Numbered from the stretch's first letter, positions 54,090 to 64,000 are shown. The stretch: DNA of 64,000 nt from Plasmodium brasilianum (GCF_023973825.1 NC_090127.1:2574501-2638500); one strand, 5' to 3'. The notes: a model not told the origin generated them from the sequence alone. A program made the numbers and translations.

Positions 54090-54250
54090 TTAAAATAATA
54101 CCATAAAATAGGTATTTAAAATAATACCATAAAATAGGTATTTAAAATAATACCATAAAATAGGTATTTAAAACAAACCGTAAAAACAGGCATATAAAAC
54201 AAACCGTAAAAACAGGCATATAAAACAAACCGTAAAAACAGGGATTTAAT
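54090..54250. repeat. Two adjacent minisatellites, about 29 bp and 24-25 bp
   Basis: Units around AATACCATAAAATAGGTATT are followed by units around AAAACAAACCGTAAAAACAG, three copies each. The second looks like a diverged form of the first. Confidence 0.85.
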
Positions 54251-54662
54251 ATAGTAATAAGGGCGAACGTGTTGAAACCTTTTTCATGCTCTACATTTCC
54301 CTTTTTTTTTCGAGAAAAATATTTTTTATAAAACAAGAATGCAGTATGTTGTACATAATTTTCAGCATGTGGAATGTAAAATAATAAATAATACATTATA
54401 TACGTATAAGAGAAGTATTATTATTTCGTATATTTCTGAAATTAAAGGAGCACATTAAGAGCGCTTTCGTGAATGCTCAACGTAGATGTATGTCCCATTA
54501 TTCATACGTATATACATACATATATACAATACGTACATGTATGTACTGTATGTATGAATATATGTACGATACACGATTTCATTGATTGTCGAGCATTTTT
54601 TTTCGAATTGTTAACTTCCACACCTCTGAAACCCATCATCGCTTACATCGTGCACCTTACAA

Positions 54663-56646
54663 ATGGACGAGGAGGGAGCAGAAAATGAAAGTATGTACAA
54701 TATTGTCCAAGAAAAAAAAAATAAAAAAATAAAAAAAAAAAAATTGAAAAAAGAGAAGAATGTTAAGGTAAACGATATTGTAAGCTGCATTGCCTTTTTA
54801 TCAAAAGATGAGAAGAAGATAGGAAGTAAAAAGGACCTGTGGAGGTATTCGCACATAAGAATAGAATATGTACATATACGTATATGTAAACGTATGATGT
54901 CTGCACATTTCTTTTCCTATATATACTGTCTTTTTTTCATTTTTTTCATTTTTTTCATTTTTTTTTGTGTGTTTATTCCTCTTATTCTGACGCAAATAGA
55001 AAAACTGTGCTACTACGTAATATATGCAATTCATATGCTATTTCGCGCGCCATGTAATATATATATATATATATGTATATATAGTTACATGCTAATGTTT
55101 TCATATATATATATATATATATGCTTGACGCAGCGAGGAGGACGAGTCTAGCTCAATCCGCGGAAAGAACAAATCAAAGAAGAAAAGGAAAAAAAAGAGC
55201 TACGTATCGGAATCAAACGAATATATAGAGTTAGAAAACGTATTTAATGACGAACATGAATATCGAAAGGTGATAACTGAAGACAGCATTATAGCAAATG
55301 ATAAAAAGTATATATATGAAGATGAGTTGCATTTAGAAACAGATGATGTTCTAATATTGAACGGTAAAATATATAGCGATGTAGGTACTCTAGAAACACA
55401 CATCTTTAATTATGATGAAGATATATTTAATATATATGATGATGCAATAATAGATAACTACCCCTTATGTTTACAAATTATAAACACGTGTTCCTATTAT
55501 AAAAATAAGAATATTGTAGCTATAGGTACTTTAAATAAAGATATAGGTCTATGGGATGTACATAATATTCAGGAGTTGGAGGCTTTGAGCTATTTAGGCA
55601 ATAAGGACAGTAACGAGAGTGGTAGAAAAAAAGGCGGAGATACAAAAGATGGAAGTAAACGCTGCGGCGTTGATAAAAACGGACGGAAAAAAAGAAGCAG
55701 ACTATATGAGGACATACAAGATGATAAGTTACATGGTCATAGTGACTGCGTAACTTGCTTGAATTTATCAAAATTAACACCAAATTTGTTATGCAGTGGT
55801 TCGAAAGATTGCTCCATAATACTGTGGGATCTGTCTATGCTTAGTCCTTTACATTCTTTTAACTTTCATAACAAAAAAATTAATAATATTTCTTTTCATA
55901 CAACTGATAGAAACATATTGCTCTCTACCTCCTCTGATAAAACTATAAAAATATTCGATATACGAAAGAATACAGTAGCATTAAGCATTCCGTTTGACAA
56001 AACCCCAGAATCAACTATATGGAGTATATGGGATGACAGTATAATATTTTCTTCTGATGTTAAGGGGTATATAAATAAGGTAGATATACGTCAAGTTACA
56101 TCATCATCAAAATCAGTACCATTTAATCGTGCTAAAAATAATATTGTCCAGTTCAAGGCATTTAACAAATCGTGTGTTGCGTTACTGAGCCCTATTATAG
56201 ATTACAAGAATTTGATATTGGCAGGATCAGAAGATGGAATTGTTAAGGTTTTCGACTTTAGCATCTTTACAGAAAGAGAACAGCCGCATTGTGTTTATAC
56301 AAAGAACATGGACAGGGTAAGCGACCGACGAATGCACAAATGGGCATACTGTGTATATGCATACATAAATACATACGTTACCTATACTGAGATATATGTC
56401 CTTATACGTATATGTATGTATATCGAACATGTTACTGTTGAGTTGTGAGACACGCATGATGCCTACACTTGAATATCACCACTTAGCATATTTTACCTTT
56501 TTTTTCTTTTTTTTTCTTTTTTTTAGAATTTATTTTGTATGCAGAATAATGAAGATTGGCCAAATGTCGTATTCTTAGGATGTGATCAATTATATGATTG
56601 GGATTTAAAATCTTGTAATGAGATAAGAAAATATTTTAAAATGTGA
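54663..56646 (+). CDS. PWP1: PWP1-like WD40-repeat protein, three exons
   Basis: Exon 1 runs 54663-54844 (before GTATTC), exon 2 55134-56316 (after GACGCAG; ends AGG before GTAAGC), exon 3 56527-56646 (after a long T-rich tract ending TTTAG). Phases are 2+1 and 0. 494 residues. The start has the PWP1 pattern: IVSCIAFL, a Lys-rich stretch, an acidic part, then EDSIIANDKKYIYEDELHLE and YPLCLQIINT, followed by GTLNKDIGLWDVHNIQELEA. WD repeats follow: HGHSDCVTCLNLS..LLCSGSKDCSIILWDLS, ISFHTTDRNILLSTSSDKTI..IFDIRK, and LILAGSEDGIVKVFDF. Exon 3 closes the propeller with VVFLGCDQLYDWDL. PWP1 is a nucleolar factor for large-subunit rRNA maturation and rDNA transcription in other eukaryotes. Without exon 3 the frame would run into repeat text after the GTAAGC. 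Confidence 0.88.
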
Positions 56647-57074
56647 AAAGACGAAGAATTGGAGGGGCAGAGTAACGATACATACTCATCTGTTGTTTAC
56701 TTCTTCACCATCACTATCAGCTTTACATGTACATTTAATTTTCGTATCGCCTTTAAATTTTTTTATTTTATTTCTTTTCCTCCATTTGATGTATATCTGT
56801 GATAAATTTTTGCCATTTTTCATATTTGCAAATAATTAAAAATTAACCATGTTCTTTTTTTTTTTTTACTCTACTACCCTTCCCGTCCATCTGAAATAAT
56901 TTTTTTTTTTTTCTTTTTAATACTAGACTTATACAAAACTTTATTTCATCTTTTAATTTTTTTTGTTTGTTCATTTTGTTGCTCTCATAACTTGTTAATA
57001 TTTTTTCTTTGTGTATATCTTGACAAAATTTGTTAACCAATCTTACAAACTCGCATATTATATGAACACACAGA

Positions 57075-57205
57075 TATTTTATTCTATTTTATTTTATTCT
57101 ATTTTATTTTATTCTATTCTATTTTATTTTATTCTATTTTATTTTATTCTATTTTATTTTATTCTATTTTATTTTATTCTATTTTATTCTATTTTATTTT
57201 ATTTA
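57075..57205. repeat. TTTTATTCTA-type minisatellite
   Basis: About 10-bp and 15-bp units of ATTTTATTTTATTCT over 130 bp. Confidence 0.85.
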
Positions 57206-57364
57206 TTTATTTTTTTTTTTGTAAAATTTAGCGCTTCTTATCCTGTGCATAATAGGAGCTTTACCATTTAAAAAAAAAAAAAGGAGAGCGAAATTCGCCG
57301 CGGTTGATAAAAGCACATAGGGATCATTAAATTGCGTCCATATGTTCTTAAATACATATATGTA

Positions 57365-57462
57365 TAAGCATACGTATGTATGTACAAGCATACTTATGTA
57401 TGTACAAGCATACTTATGTATGTACAAGCATACTTATGTATGTACAAGCATACTTATGTATA
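57365..57462. repeat. 20-bp minisatellite (TATGTATGTACAAGCATACT), 5 copies
   Basis: Nearly perfect units. On the minus strand each carries GTATGC/GTACAT, which look like splice donors. Confidence 0.9.
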
Positions 57463-57482
57463 TGTATGCGCGCGTTCTTCTT

Positions 57483-57938
57483 TTATGCCTGCATGAATTT
57501 AAATTGTTGGGAAAACCAAGCGAGATAAGAACTTCGCTTCTGTTCATTGAAACTTAAATGAGCAAACAAAAAGAGAGAGAAAAAAAAAAAGAAAAAACTA
57601 ATATATCATTACATATATTTTTTGTATGTATTTTACTTACAAGTGCTTTAGGTAGTCTGTTAGAGGGGCCTATCTATAAATAAAAAAGCATATACATAAA
57701 TCAGAGGTATTGTCATAGAAAAAAAACAAAAAAAAAAAAAAATAATCAGAGGGAAATAACAAAATAAAGAAAAATAAACTGAAATAAAAGAAAAATAAAC
57801 TGAAATAAAAGAAAAATAAACTGAAATAAAAGAAAAATAAACTGAAATAAAAGAAAAAATAAAATAAAATAAAGGTTTAACAAAACAACATAAAATTGAA
57901 GGTAGCACTTTTACCAAGAGGAAGAGTGTACCCGCCAT
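57483..57938 (-). CDS. Candidate three-exon microgene, 37 aa
   Basis: Exon 1 runs 57938 to 57915 (ATG, MAGTLFLL, before GTAAAA). Exon 2 runs 57673 (after TTATTTATAG) to 57641 (IGPSNRLPKAL, before consensus GTAAGT). Exon 3 runs 57539 (after AATGAACAG) to TAA at 57483 (KRSSYLAWFSQQFKFMQA). All junctions are phase 0. The three exon islands are clearly less AT-rich than the flanking introns, as in real Plasmodium genes. The protein is small, basic and partly hydrophobic, which fits a small organelle-membrane subunit, but I recognise no family. The frame is open upstream of the ATG (RHIRFDT) to an acceptor-like TTTTAAG, so a further 5' exon is possible. Confidence 0.4.
57770..57865. repeat. 20-bp minisatellite (AAACTGAAATAAAAGAAAAAT), 4-5 copies
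   Basis: Lies inside the first intron of the candidate microgene. Confidence 0.85.
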
Positions 57939-57970
57939 CGTGTCAAATCGAATGTGCCTACTTAAAATGG

Positions 57971-58008
<38 letters not shown>

Positions 58009-58188
58009 CTATACATGTATGTGTCACGTACATATAATATATAACATACGTTTATATATCACATACATGTATATTTGTATGTATGTACAATCCGTGCACT
58101 AACGAAACGACTGTTCGTTTGACGAAAACTTAAGTTTCTTATCCTTAAGCTGATCGTTAAAGTAAGTTTTTTTCTTTAAAAAAATAAG

Positions 58189-58222
<34 letters not shown>

Positions 58223-58282
58223 AAATAAAGAAGAGAGTTTCATTACACAACAGCTTTTTAATTTATATGATTAAATATGTAG

Positions 58283-58323
<41 letters not shown>

Positions 58324-58763
58324 CTTTTTTAGTATGAATTTATATACTTATGTAAGTACGAATACTGTATGTATATATGTATATGTTTGCTTATATGCTG
58401 TTCGCATGTGTACAATAATACTACTTTGTTTTTGCATTCTTGTATATCTGTTATCTATTCGTGGGTGAACCTTGCATTTATTTGTTTGTTTATAAAATAA
58501 GTTATAGAAGAAATATTTTGCAGCATTTTTGAAAAAAAATCAAAGCTGAACTTTTTTTTTTTTATCCTAATATTTTTATTGAAAGAAATAAAAAAAGATG
58601 GGAGCCACTACAAGTCACTTGAGATGCTTAACAAATATTGCTGGTGGGATTAATAAGCAGAATGGGAAAAACATGGAAAAAAAAATAAAAAATAAGGAAA
58701 TGTACATACATAAGTATATAAATTAATGTATATACATATACATTTATATATATACATATACAC

Positions 58764-58803
<40 letters not shown>

Positions 58804-59460
58804 TTATATATACATGTACATATATATGTACATATAGATATGTCACACCTGTGATGGTAATAAATTTTGGAAGGGGGAAGGGGGAAGAGCATGAGCCTAT
58901 GTATGATCATAAATCTTCATTATGTTAGCAGCGCATTTACTGTATCCATATAGTCCTTTATGAGGTAAATTGTCCGTGCGCGCGTGCGCCAGGGCTTGTA
59001 CATGCATATGTATGTATGTGTGTATACGCATATATATATTGTCTTATTTACAAAATAAACGCGCTTCGGATATGAAGGACTACCAAGTAATGTACGAAAG
59101 ATGAAGGGAAATACGTTTTTCCTTCCATATTCGAATTAAGGCAGTAGCAGTAGCGGTTGTTGTAGGTGTTCTAGCAGTGGTAATCGTAGTCGTGCTGGTA
59201 GTACTAGTCTTGCTGTGGCTGATGCGTAGCCTAAAACATTAGACGCTACTATGGATCACCAATTCTGCTTTATATACGCATTTATTTTATTTTTTTTTAT
59301 ACTCATTCTTTCTCCCCCCCTTTACTACCTTCCCGTGTTATTGCATACAAAATGGATATATACATATATATATATATATTTAAGTGTATATATATATTTA
59401 TATTTAAGTGCATATATATATATATATATTTAAGTGTATATGTATATATATATTTAAGTG

Positions 59461-59499
<39 letters not shown>

Positions 59500-59600
59500 C
59501 GAAATGCAATATAAATAAAAAAACCTGTTTAAAAAAAAAAAAAAAAAAAATTGTCAGTAGTACTTTATTTTTTTCTTTTTGCATGTACATATGCATGTGA
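57939..59600. other. Intergenic region of about 1.7 kb
   Basis: Holds A34-type homopolymers (57969-58004, 58192-58220), TA runs (58275-58315, 58764-58800) and an array at 59350-59500. A GTN-rich block at 59145-59225 is a degenerate trinucleotide array. A possible upstream exon of the TMEM205-like gene (ATG 59251, MDHQFCFIYAFILFFFILIL) is not secure. Confidence 0.45.
59350..59500. repeat. TA-rich 20-24-bp repeat (TATATTTAAGTGTATATGTA)
   Basis: About five copies ending in a long (TA)n run. The Tyr/Ile frames across it are artefacts. Confidence 0.85.
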
Positions 59601-60206
59601 ATGTACTTTCCCTTTTCAGGGTTGTCAAGTCTGGTACTTTCGCTTTTCCCCAAGTTGATAATAAAAAACCCACAAGTTCTTAGGCCTTTGTTAAATGTAA
59701 GTTGGGGATATTTATTTGGTTCAACATTTTGGTTATGTATATTTTCGGATGTTGGGTTAGTGAGAAGTTTAAAAAATATGAGACGAACAGTAATTCCGGA
59801 AGATGCAGAAGAAGCAAAAAAGCAGTTAGAAGAAATGAATAAGTCAGAAGAGGGTTTTAAAAGAAGGAATAAAGATTTTCAATATTTTTTTAGTTTTTCT
59901 ACTTTATTTTCTGGTATTCTGTTACTTACAACAGTTAGACTTGCTAATCATAATTTACAATTAAGAATCAGTTCATCAGTTGTTGCTTTGTCATGTCTAT
60001 TAAATAATTTATATTTGCATAGCAAAATTTATAATTTAAAATTGAAGAAAGAAAATTTATACAGTGAGCTAATTGAAAATCCAAAAGATGAAAAAATTAT
60101 TGCAGATATAAAAAAAAATAAAAAAGAATTTCATTTGTACCATGGTTTATCACTTTTATCGTTATACATATCCTTTTTGGGTTTAACCCCTTATGTGTTT
60201 ACATAA
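59601..60206 (+). CDS. TMEM205-like (DUF4149) multi-pass membrane protein
   Basis: 201 residues from ATG at 59601 (MYFPFSGLSSLVLSLFPKLI). Three or four hydrophobic segments: ~1-20, WGYLFGSTFWLCIFSDVGLV (~36-55), YFFSFSTLFSGILLLTTV (~96-113), and a C-terminal pair. Matches to the TMEM205 pattern are a Gly-x-x-x-W first helix followed by VRSLKN, a conserved Asn in LLNNLYLHSKIYNLKLKKE where relatives have N-x-x-x-L-x-P then a Glu-rich loop, and KEFHLYHGLSLLSLYI, like the family's F-x-x-H-G-L/M-S end. The cellular role is unknown; the human relative is a small membrane protein. An AG right before GGTTGTCAAG (59620) could be an acceptor, in which case the first six residues come from another exon upstream. 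Confidence 0.62.
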   Translation: MYFPFSGLSSLVLSLFPKLIIKNPQVLRPLLNVSWGYLFGSTFWLCIFSDVGLVRSLKNMRRTVIPEDAEEAKKQLEEMNKSEEGFKRRNKDFQYFFSFSTLFSGILLLTTVRLANHNLQLRISSSVVALSCLLNNLYLHSKIYNLKLKKENLYSELIENPKDEKIIADIKKNKKEFHLYHGLSLLSLYISFLGLTPYVFT

Positions 60207-61577
60207 TTATTTTGTAGCCTGGGCCTTGAACTAGTATGGAAGTACCAACCATATGTTACATGGTTTGCAGCGGGGAATCAGGGAAGTGGTACATCTTAGA
60301 TTTATGTGTTATTTGTGCATGTTCTGTGCATGTATGTTTGTATATGTGTGTGTATGTATTCATGTGCATTATATATATATTGTGAAAGAGTCAAAAGAAT
60401 AAAAATATTCGTGTACATGTTAGTAGTGAACCGCAGTTATAAGAATGTTTATATGATTACCATCATATATGCACGTATGTATATACGTAAACATACGCGT
60501 AAGATGTACACATAAACATATTCGTGAACATGTTTATGGTTTTATCATGTGTACATAAATACATATGTACGTGTTCATAAAAAAAAGAAAAAACAAAACC
60601 CAGAAAAATTACAAATCTCTTATTTTTGATAAAGTGGAAAATAATTTAGATACACATAAAGTTGGATCTGTTCATGTGATGAATTTGATCTTTTGTGCGT
60701 GTGCATATGTTTGTTAGTAAATGTTAGTGCATGCTTATGTTTATGAGTATGTTCAAGCGTATGTTCATGCGTATGTTCATGCGTGTGTTCATGCGTATGT
60801 TCATGCGTGTGTTCATGCGTGTGTTCATGCGTATGTTCATGCGTGTGTTCATGCGTGTGTTCATGCGTGTGTTCATGCGTGTGTTTATGCGTATATGTTC
60901 ATATGTATATGTATATTGGTATGTTATATATTTGCATATGCGTACTACATATATATGCACATTTTCGGAGTAATCACCCGCTTACAGTACGCAGTAAATA
61001 CTTTCATGGATAAAGAGAAAATTTATTCTAAAAAAAAAAAAAATGAAATATTTTAATAAGACGTAAACCTCTTGTAATTTTTAAGAAAAAGGACATTCTT
61101 GCCACATCATATAAACAGCAAGTTTTAGTGGCACAGTATTACTTTTTGTATTTATTCTTTTAAAAAAAAAAAAAAAAGACAACAAAAATGGGGCGAACAG
61201 ATGGGAAAAAAATAGTAGAAAAAATAGGACAAAAACAAATGTATATCAAAGGAGCCCATTCGTTGGTTAAAAAAAAATTTCTTTTCTTTTTTCTTTTTCC
61301 TTTTCTTTTTTCATTTTTTTGGTTATTGCATAAAATTAACTAGAGAACATTACCCCTCAAACATTTCTATCTTTTACATTACAAACGGATACAAGCTTTT
61401 TTTTTTCCCTTTTTTTTCTTTAATTTCAAGTGCATTATTGGCATACTGATATATATATATATATATCATACACAATAATTTAATATGTGTCAAAAAAAAG
61501 GATAAATTTGCCAAAATTTTAAAGCATTTCTCTATTCTACTTTATAACACAAATTGAAGAGAAAGGGGCACAGAATT
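60207..61577. other. Convergent intergenic region
   Basis: Holds the 12-bp array at 60740-60895 and A/T homopolymers. A 69-aa frame at 60306-60515 is repeat-like and not called. Confidence 0.5.
60740..60895. repeat. 12-bp minisatellite (GCGTGTGTTCAT / GCGTATGTTCAT), about 12 copies
   Basis: A multiple of three, so Cys/Val/His, Met/Arg/Phe and reverse Met/Asn/Thr/Arg frames all stay open. None is a gene. Confidence 0.9.
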
Positions 61578-61784
61578 TTATAAAAATAAAGATGCTTCAT
61601 CCTTACTGTATTGCGAATTTACCTTTTTAAATAATATAACAACAAGATGAGGAATTAAAACAACAAAAAGAACATTGTTATACATATTTATGAAAAAATA
61701 ACAAACAAGTTTACTATTTTTCAAGAGATCCGTACTAACATTTTTTTTTTTTTTTTGTATAAGCATTTTGGCAATGCTGCTCAT
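61578..61784 (-). CDS. Small single-pass membrane protein, 68 aa
   Basis: ATG at 61784: MSSIAKMLIQ, a poly-Lys run encoded by A16, NVSTDLLKNSKLVC, one hydrophobic helix (YNNVLFVVLIPHLVVILF), then KKVNSQYSKDEASLFL and stop at 61578. N-in/C-out topology cannot be decided. The codons outside the A run are gene-like. A donor-like GTAAAT just after the helix (FKK before GTAAAT) leaves open a spliced end. The A16 run could also carry a length error, in which case the first ten residues are in doubt. It could be a small mitochondrial or ER subunit; no family recognised. Confidence 0.45.
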   Translation of the reverse strand: MSSIAKMLIQKKKKNVSTDLLKNSKLVCYFFINMYNNVLFVVLIPHLVVILFKKVNSQYSKDEASLFL

Positions 61785-62496
61785 TACTCTAATATAAGCA
61801 CATATTTATATGTACATCAATATGTACATATATATATATATATATACAAACATATATCACAGATTTTTGAGAAGCAAATTTGACGATTTAGAAAAAGCGA
61901 AGATATATAGCCAACGTCCCAATTACTTCAAGAGAAAATTCGCGAATTTTGTGAGTTTGCAAAGTTTGCGAAAATTGTGAAATTGTAAACAATACTTTTA
62001 GCTTAATAATGAACTGTTATTTTTGTTATTTATTTTTATGTATTTATTTTAAGTATATATGTTCATGTTTTTTATTCATGTTACTTATTTATACCATTGA
62101 TTTATGCCAATTATTTATGCCAATTATTTTTGCCAATTATTTTTGCCAATTATTTATGGAATTTATTTAGTTTTTTTTTTTCGAGCGATTTGAGTTATTG
62201 CATAAAATAAATATGGTATGTTCAGTAAATTGTAGAAAGAACATCCATTGTAATTTCGAGTTGGTAAAATTAAGATAAAATTTACGTTTCATTATGTATG
62301 TACATATACACATGTACATGTACATATATATATATATATATAACAGTGTGAATAGCGTCCATAAAAGTTATTAACTTCGTAATGAAGTTACCGAGGAATT
62401 CCCCAATTAACAGCTACTTGAAAATGTATGAACAGATATTACTTTTGTTTGTACATGTATAATATATTTGTAATTTTAGAAAAAAAAAAAAAAAAA
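61785..62496. other. Divergent intergenic region
   Basis: Between the 68-aa gene and UBL5, holding both promoters. Contains a TA run at 61830-61846, TTTATGCCAATTA-type units at 62095-62160, and a TA run at 62325-62342. No further gene. Confidence 0.5.
62095..62160. repeat. 13-bp repeat (ATTTATGCCAATT / ATTTTTGCCAATT)
   Basis: About five copies upstream of UBL5. Confidence 0.8.
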
Positions 62497-62893
62497 ATGA
62501 TAGAAATAATACTCAACGATCGACTGGGAAAAAAAATTCGAGTGAAATGTAACCCGGATGATACCATCGGAGATTTAAAGAAACTTGTGGCTGCGCAGAC
62601 AGGTTATACACCATTTTGAGATTTAACTGTATAGACTGTTCCTGTGTGTATAAATAAATGCATGATACGTATATGTGTAGATACGTATATACATATATAT
62701 ATATATATGTATATATATATATGTATATGCATGTACGTGTGTACAAATCAGTTGTATACTTCTCACCCCACGTACAGGAACAAGAGCTGACAAAATAAGA
62801 ATACAGAAATGGTATACTATATATAAAGATCATATCACATTACAAGACTATGAAATAAAAGATGGAATGAACCTTGAATTATATTACAACTAA
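62497..62893 (+). CDS. UBL5: Ubiquitin-like protein UBL5/Hub1, two exons
   Basis: Exon 1 is 62497-62602 (ATG to ACAG before GTTATA). Exon 2 is 62778-62893 (after ACGTACAG, to TAA). Phase 1+2 restores the Gly of AAQTG. The 73-residue product has the exact family length and sequence pattern: [36 protein letters not shown], then [30 protein letters not shown]. Like other Hub1/UBL5 proteins it ends in Tyr-Tyr-x instead of a Gly-Gly, so it is not conjugated. It binds splicing factors (HIND motifs in Snu66/Prp38 in other eukaryotes) and modulates splice-site choice. The ATG is preceded directly by a poly(A) run. Confidence 0.95.
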
Positions 62894-62939
62894 AGTTATA
62901 TAGTGAAGACGGTGCATGGGCAGATACCTTGAGAATATT

Positions 62940-63031
62940 CGCATATCTATCTATATATATCTGTCTATATCTATCTATCTATATCTATCTAGATATCTAT
63001 ATCTATCTATCTATCTATCTATCTATATCTT

Positions 63032-63056
<25 letters not shown>
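62940..63056. repeat. ATCT-type (TATCTATC) array followed by (TA)n
   Basis: Mixed CTATATCTATCT units of about 90 bp and then about 12 TA dinucleotides. Confidence 0.85.
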
Positions 63057-63064
<8 letters not shown>

Positions 63065-63232
63065 ATGCTCATGGGTACATATCGTGATATAGAGGGAAAC
63101 ATAAATCAGATTTAAGAATAGGTAGCGGACGAGGTAGAGGACAACGAAGATTAACAGTGAAATCAAGGTGTTACATATTTGATACAACTTACTATCCATA
63201 GTTTGAATTTTTTTGAACATACAATTTTGCAT
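63023..63232 (-). CDS. Candidate small membrane protein, weak
   Basis: ATG at 63232 directly after a poly(T/A) flank: MQNCMFKKIQTMDSKLYQIC, then a long hydrophobic stretch (LISLLIFVVLYLVRYLF, LNLIYVSLYI), then a tail through the (TA)n tract. The part at 63090-63232 is less AT-rich than its flanks, which favours coding. A GTAAGT inside MDSKL is a possible donor that would change the model. The tail after CTHEHI is repeat-derived and probably intronic or untranslated. Confidence 0.3.
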
Positions 63233-63534
63233 TTTTTTTTTTTTTTTTTCTTATAAGCAACCGCACACACAAAAAAGAGTATATCTACAATATGAATATA
63301 CATTTTTTAAAAATTTAGGTTAAATTTTTTTTTATGCATTATTACACTACAACGTATATGTTGACACGTTTCTTTCTTTTTTAATTTTTTAATTATTTTT
63401 TTTAACTTGAATGACATAATTTATTTTTGTATTCCCGTTAAACTTTTTTATTTTTTTCGTTACTGTCACATTGGGCGATATGGTTTTACTCTTACATACG
63501 CGTTCACACATAAGCGTGCATGTGCATTCGTACG

Positions 63535-63575
<41 letters not shown>

Positions 63576-63869
63576 GTATATGTATATATATATATATGCA
63601 TATATACTCAATAGTACATACGAATTTTCCGCGTTACCCATTAGTGATACATACTACATAATAACTCTTCTTTGTAATTGTAAAATTTTTTTTTTTTAAT
63701 TTTTTGTATCAGAAGATGATAAACTTCAAAAGGCATGCAAAAATTTGAGAAATAAAAAAAAAAATAAAATGAAATTTTAATAAGGCTTTTCCTTAACATG
63801 GAAAAGCAAAAGGGTAATGAAGTGTTTGATATAATAAGGATGTACACAAATAATACAAAAAACAGAGTT
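63233..63869. other. Intergenic region near the right edge
   Basis: Holds TA-rich text at 63530-63600 and T/A homopolymers. A minus-strand frame at 63641-63895 ending KKKKFYNYKEELLCSMYH overlaps the end of the right-edge gene and is judged weaker than it. Confidence 0.4.
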
Positions 63870-64000
63870 TTAACTACTTGAATCTTTACTAACATTTGAT
63901 GTACCCTTTAGTTTACGGGCATACTTCGAACGAACATGTTTTATGTATAAACATACTTTTGCATTTGCATTTGTATTAGCGTTTGTTGTTGCTTTTACTT
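63870..64000 (-). CDS. 3' end of an unrecognised minus-strand gene (partial)
   Basis: Open from the right edge: VKATTNANTNANAKVCLYIK, HVRSKYARKLKGTSNVSKDS, SS, stop TAA at 63872-63870. 42 residues are visible. It is basic and low in hydrophobic residues, with an Asn/Ala/Thr repeat at the edge. It competes with an overlapping minus-strand frame (MLVKIQVVKTLFFVL), which looks more like AT-rich noise. No family can be named from this fragment. Confidence 0.5.
   Translation of the reverse strand, partial: VKATTNANTNANAKVCLYIKHVRSKYARKLKGTSNVSKDSSS

Larger units (their letters stand above)
50211..54662. other. Gene-poor stretch of 4.4 kb
   Basis: No frame with good coding character. It holds five separate minisatellites (listed), A/T homopolymers, and TA runs at 51335-51362 and 53085-53106. 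Two short minus/plus frames (51021-51209, ending FIIFLKILLHLCVV; 53812-54024) are weak. It lies between the 5' ends of the nucleoporin-like and PWP1 genes, so both promoters are here. Confidence 0.5.
56647..57482. other. Intergenic region with unresolved minus-strand coding potential
   Basis: Contains the T-rich array at 57075-57205 and the 20-bp repeat at 57365-57460. Two minus-strand stretches look coding but cannot be joined confidently: 56843-57060 (FVRLVNKFCQDIHKEKIL) and 57203-57350 (WTQFNDPYVLLSTAANFALL). See findings. Confidence 0.4.

Noticed and set aside
59104..59225. Val/Ala/Leu-rich frame that looks like a transmembrane helix
   Set aside because: A degenerate GTN trinucleotide array. 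Ser/Gly- and Val-rich frames are equally open and no splice site links it to the gene downstream.
60721..61056. Frames rich in Cys-Val-His or Met-Arg-Phe that could pass for a toxin-like or antifreeze-like repeat protein
   Set aside because: A 12-bp tandem repeat. All frames are open for trivial reasons.

Overview
The window looks like a nuclear chromosome segment from an AT-rich Plasmodium species. The signs are long poly(A)/poly(T) and (TA)n tracts between genes, Asn/Lys-rich proteins with low-complexity insertions, short GT-AG introns with strong pyrimidine tracts, and many minisatellites with 8-43 bp periods. It is neither bacterial nor viral. From memory and unverified, the order p25-alpha / RsmH (MraW) / ICMT / UBA2 matches P. 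falciparum chromosome 12. The species cannot be fixed by eye.

Layout, left to right: 3' end of an unrecognised gene (1-950, +); small heat-shock protein (2410-3312, -); two-exon p25-alpha/TPPP-like gene (5491-6353, -); two-exon 58-aa basic, probably mitochondrial protein (7932-8267, +); RsmH/MraW rRNA methyltransferase (8948-10615, -); isoprenylcysteine carboxyl methyltransferase in three exons (11801-13815, +); spliced 89-aa gene (14786-15145, -); oxidoreductase-like protein (15362-16240, -); two weak small candidates (17564-17786 +, 18318-18584 -); SUMO E1 subunit UBA2 (19215-21734, +); a ~2300-aa helical-repeat protein (22419-29343, -); an ~1840-aa unrecognised protein (31022-36549, +); spliced 112-aa gene (36926-37450, -); LRR-like protein (37797-38408, -); PhnP-like metallo-beta-lactamase-fold hydrolase (39823-41754, +); a ~2000-aa Asn-rich FG-nucleoporin-like protein (44032-50210, -); 4.4 kb with no firm gene; PWP1 WD40 protein (54663-56646, +); a candidate three-exon microgene (57483-57938, -); TMEM205-like membrane protein (59601-60206, +); a 68-aa membrane protein (61578-61784, -); UBL5/Hub1 (62497-62893, +); a weak membrane-protein candidate (63023-63232, -); 3' end of another minus-strand gene at the right edge (63870-64000).

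The genes are mostly housekeeping: protein modification (UBA2, UBL5, ICMT), ribosome work (RsmH, PWP1, perhaps the 58-aa protein), nuclear transport, chaperone and cytoskeleton. There is no operon logic.

The main structural oddity is that four large genes are each broken once, exactly at a simple-sequence tract (A14, T24, A30, or an irregularity in an AAT run). Reading frame and protein character resume at once on the other side. I read these as homopolymer or microsatellite length errors, or as slippage, in single genes. Several spliced small genes with no long ORF were found by matching donor and acceptor phases. These are the likeliest undescribed items.
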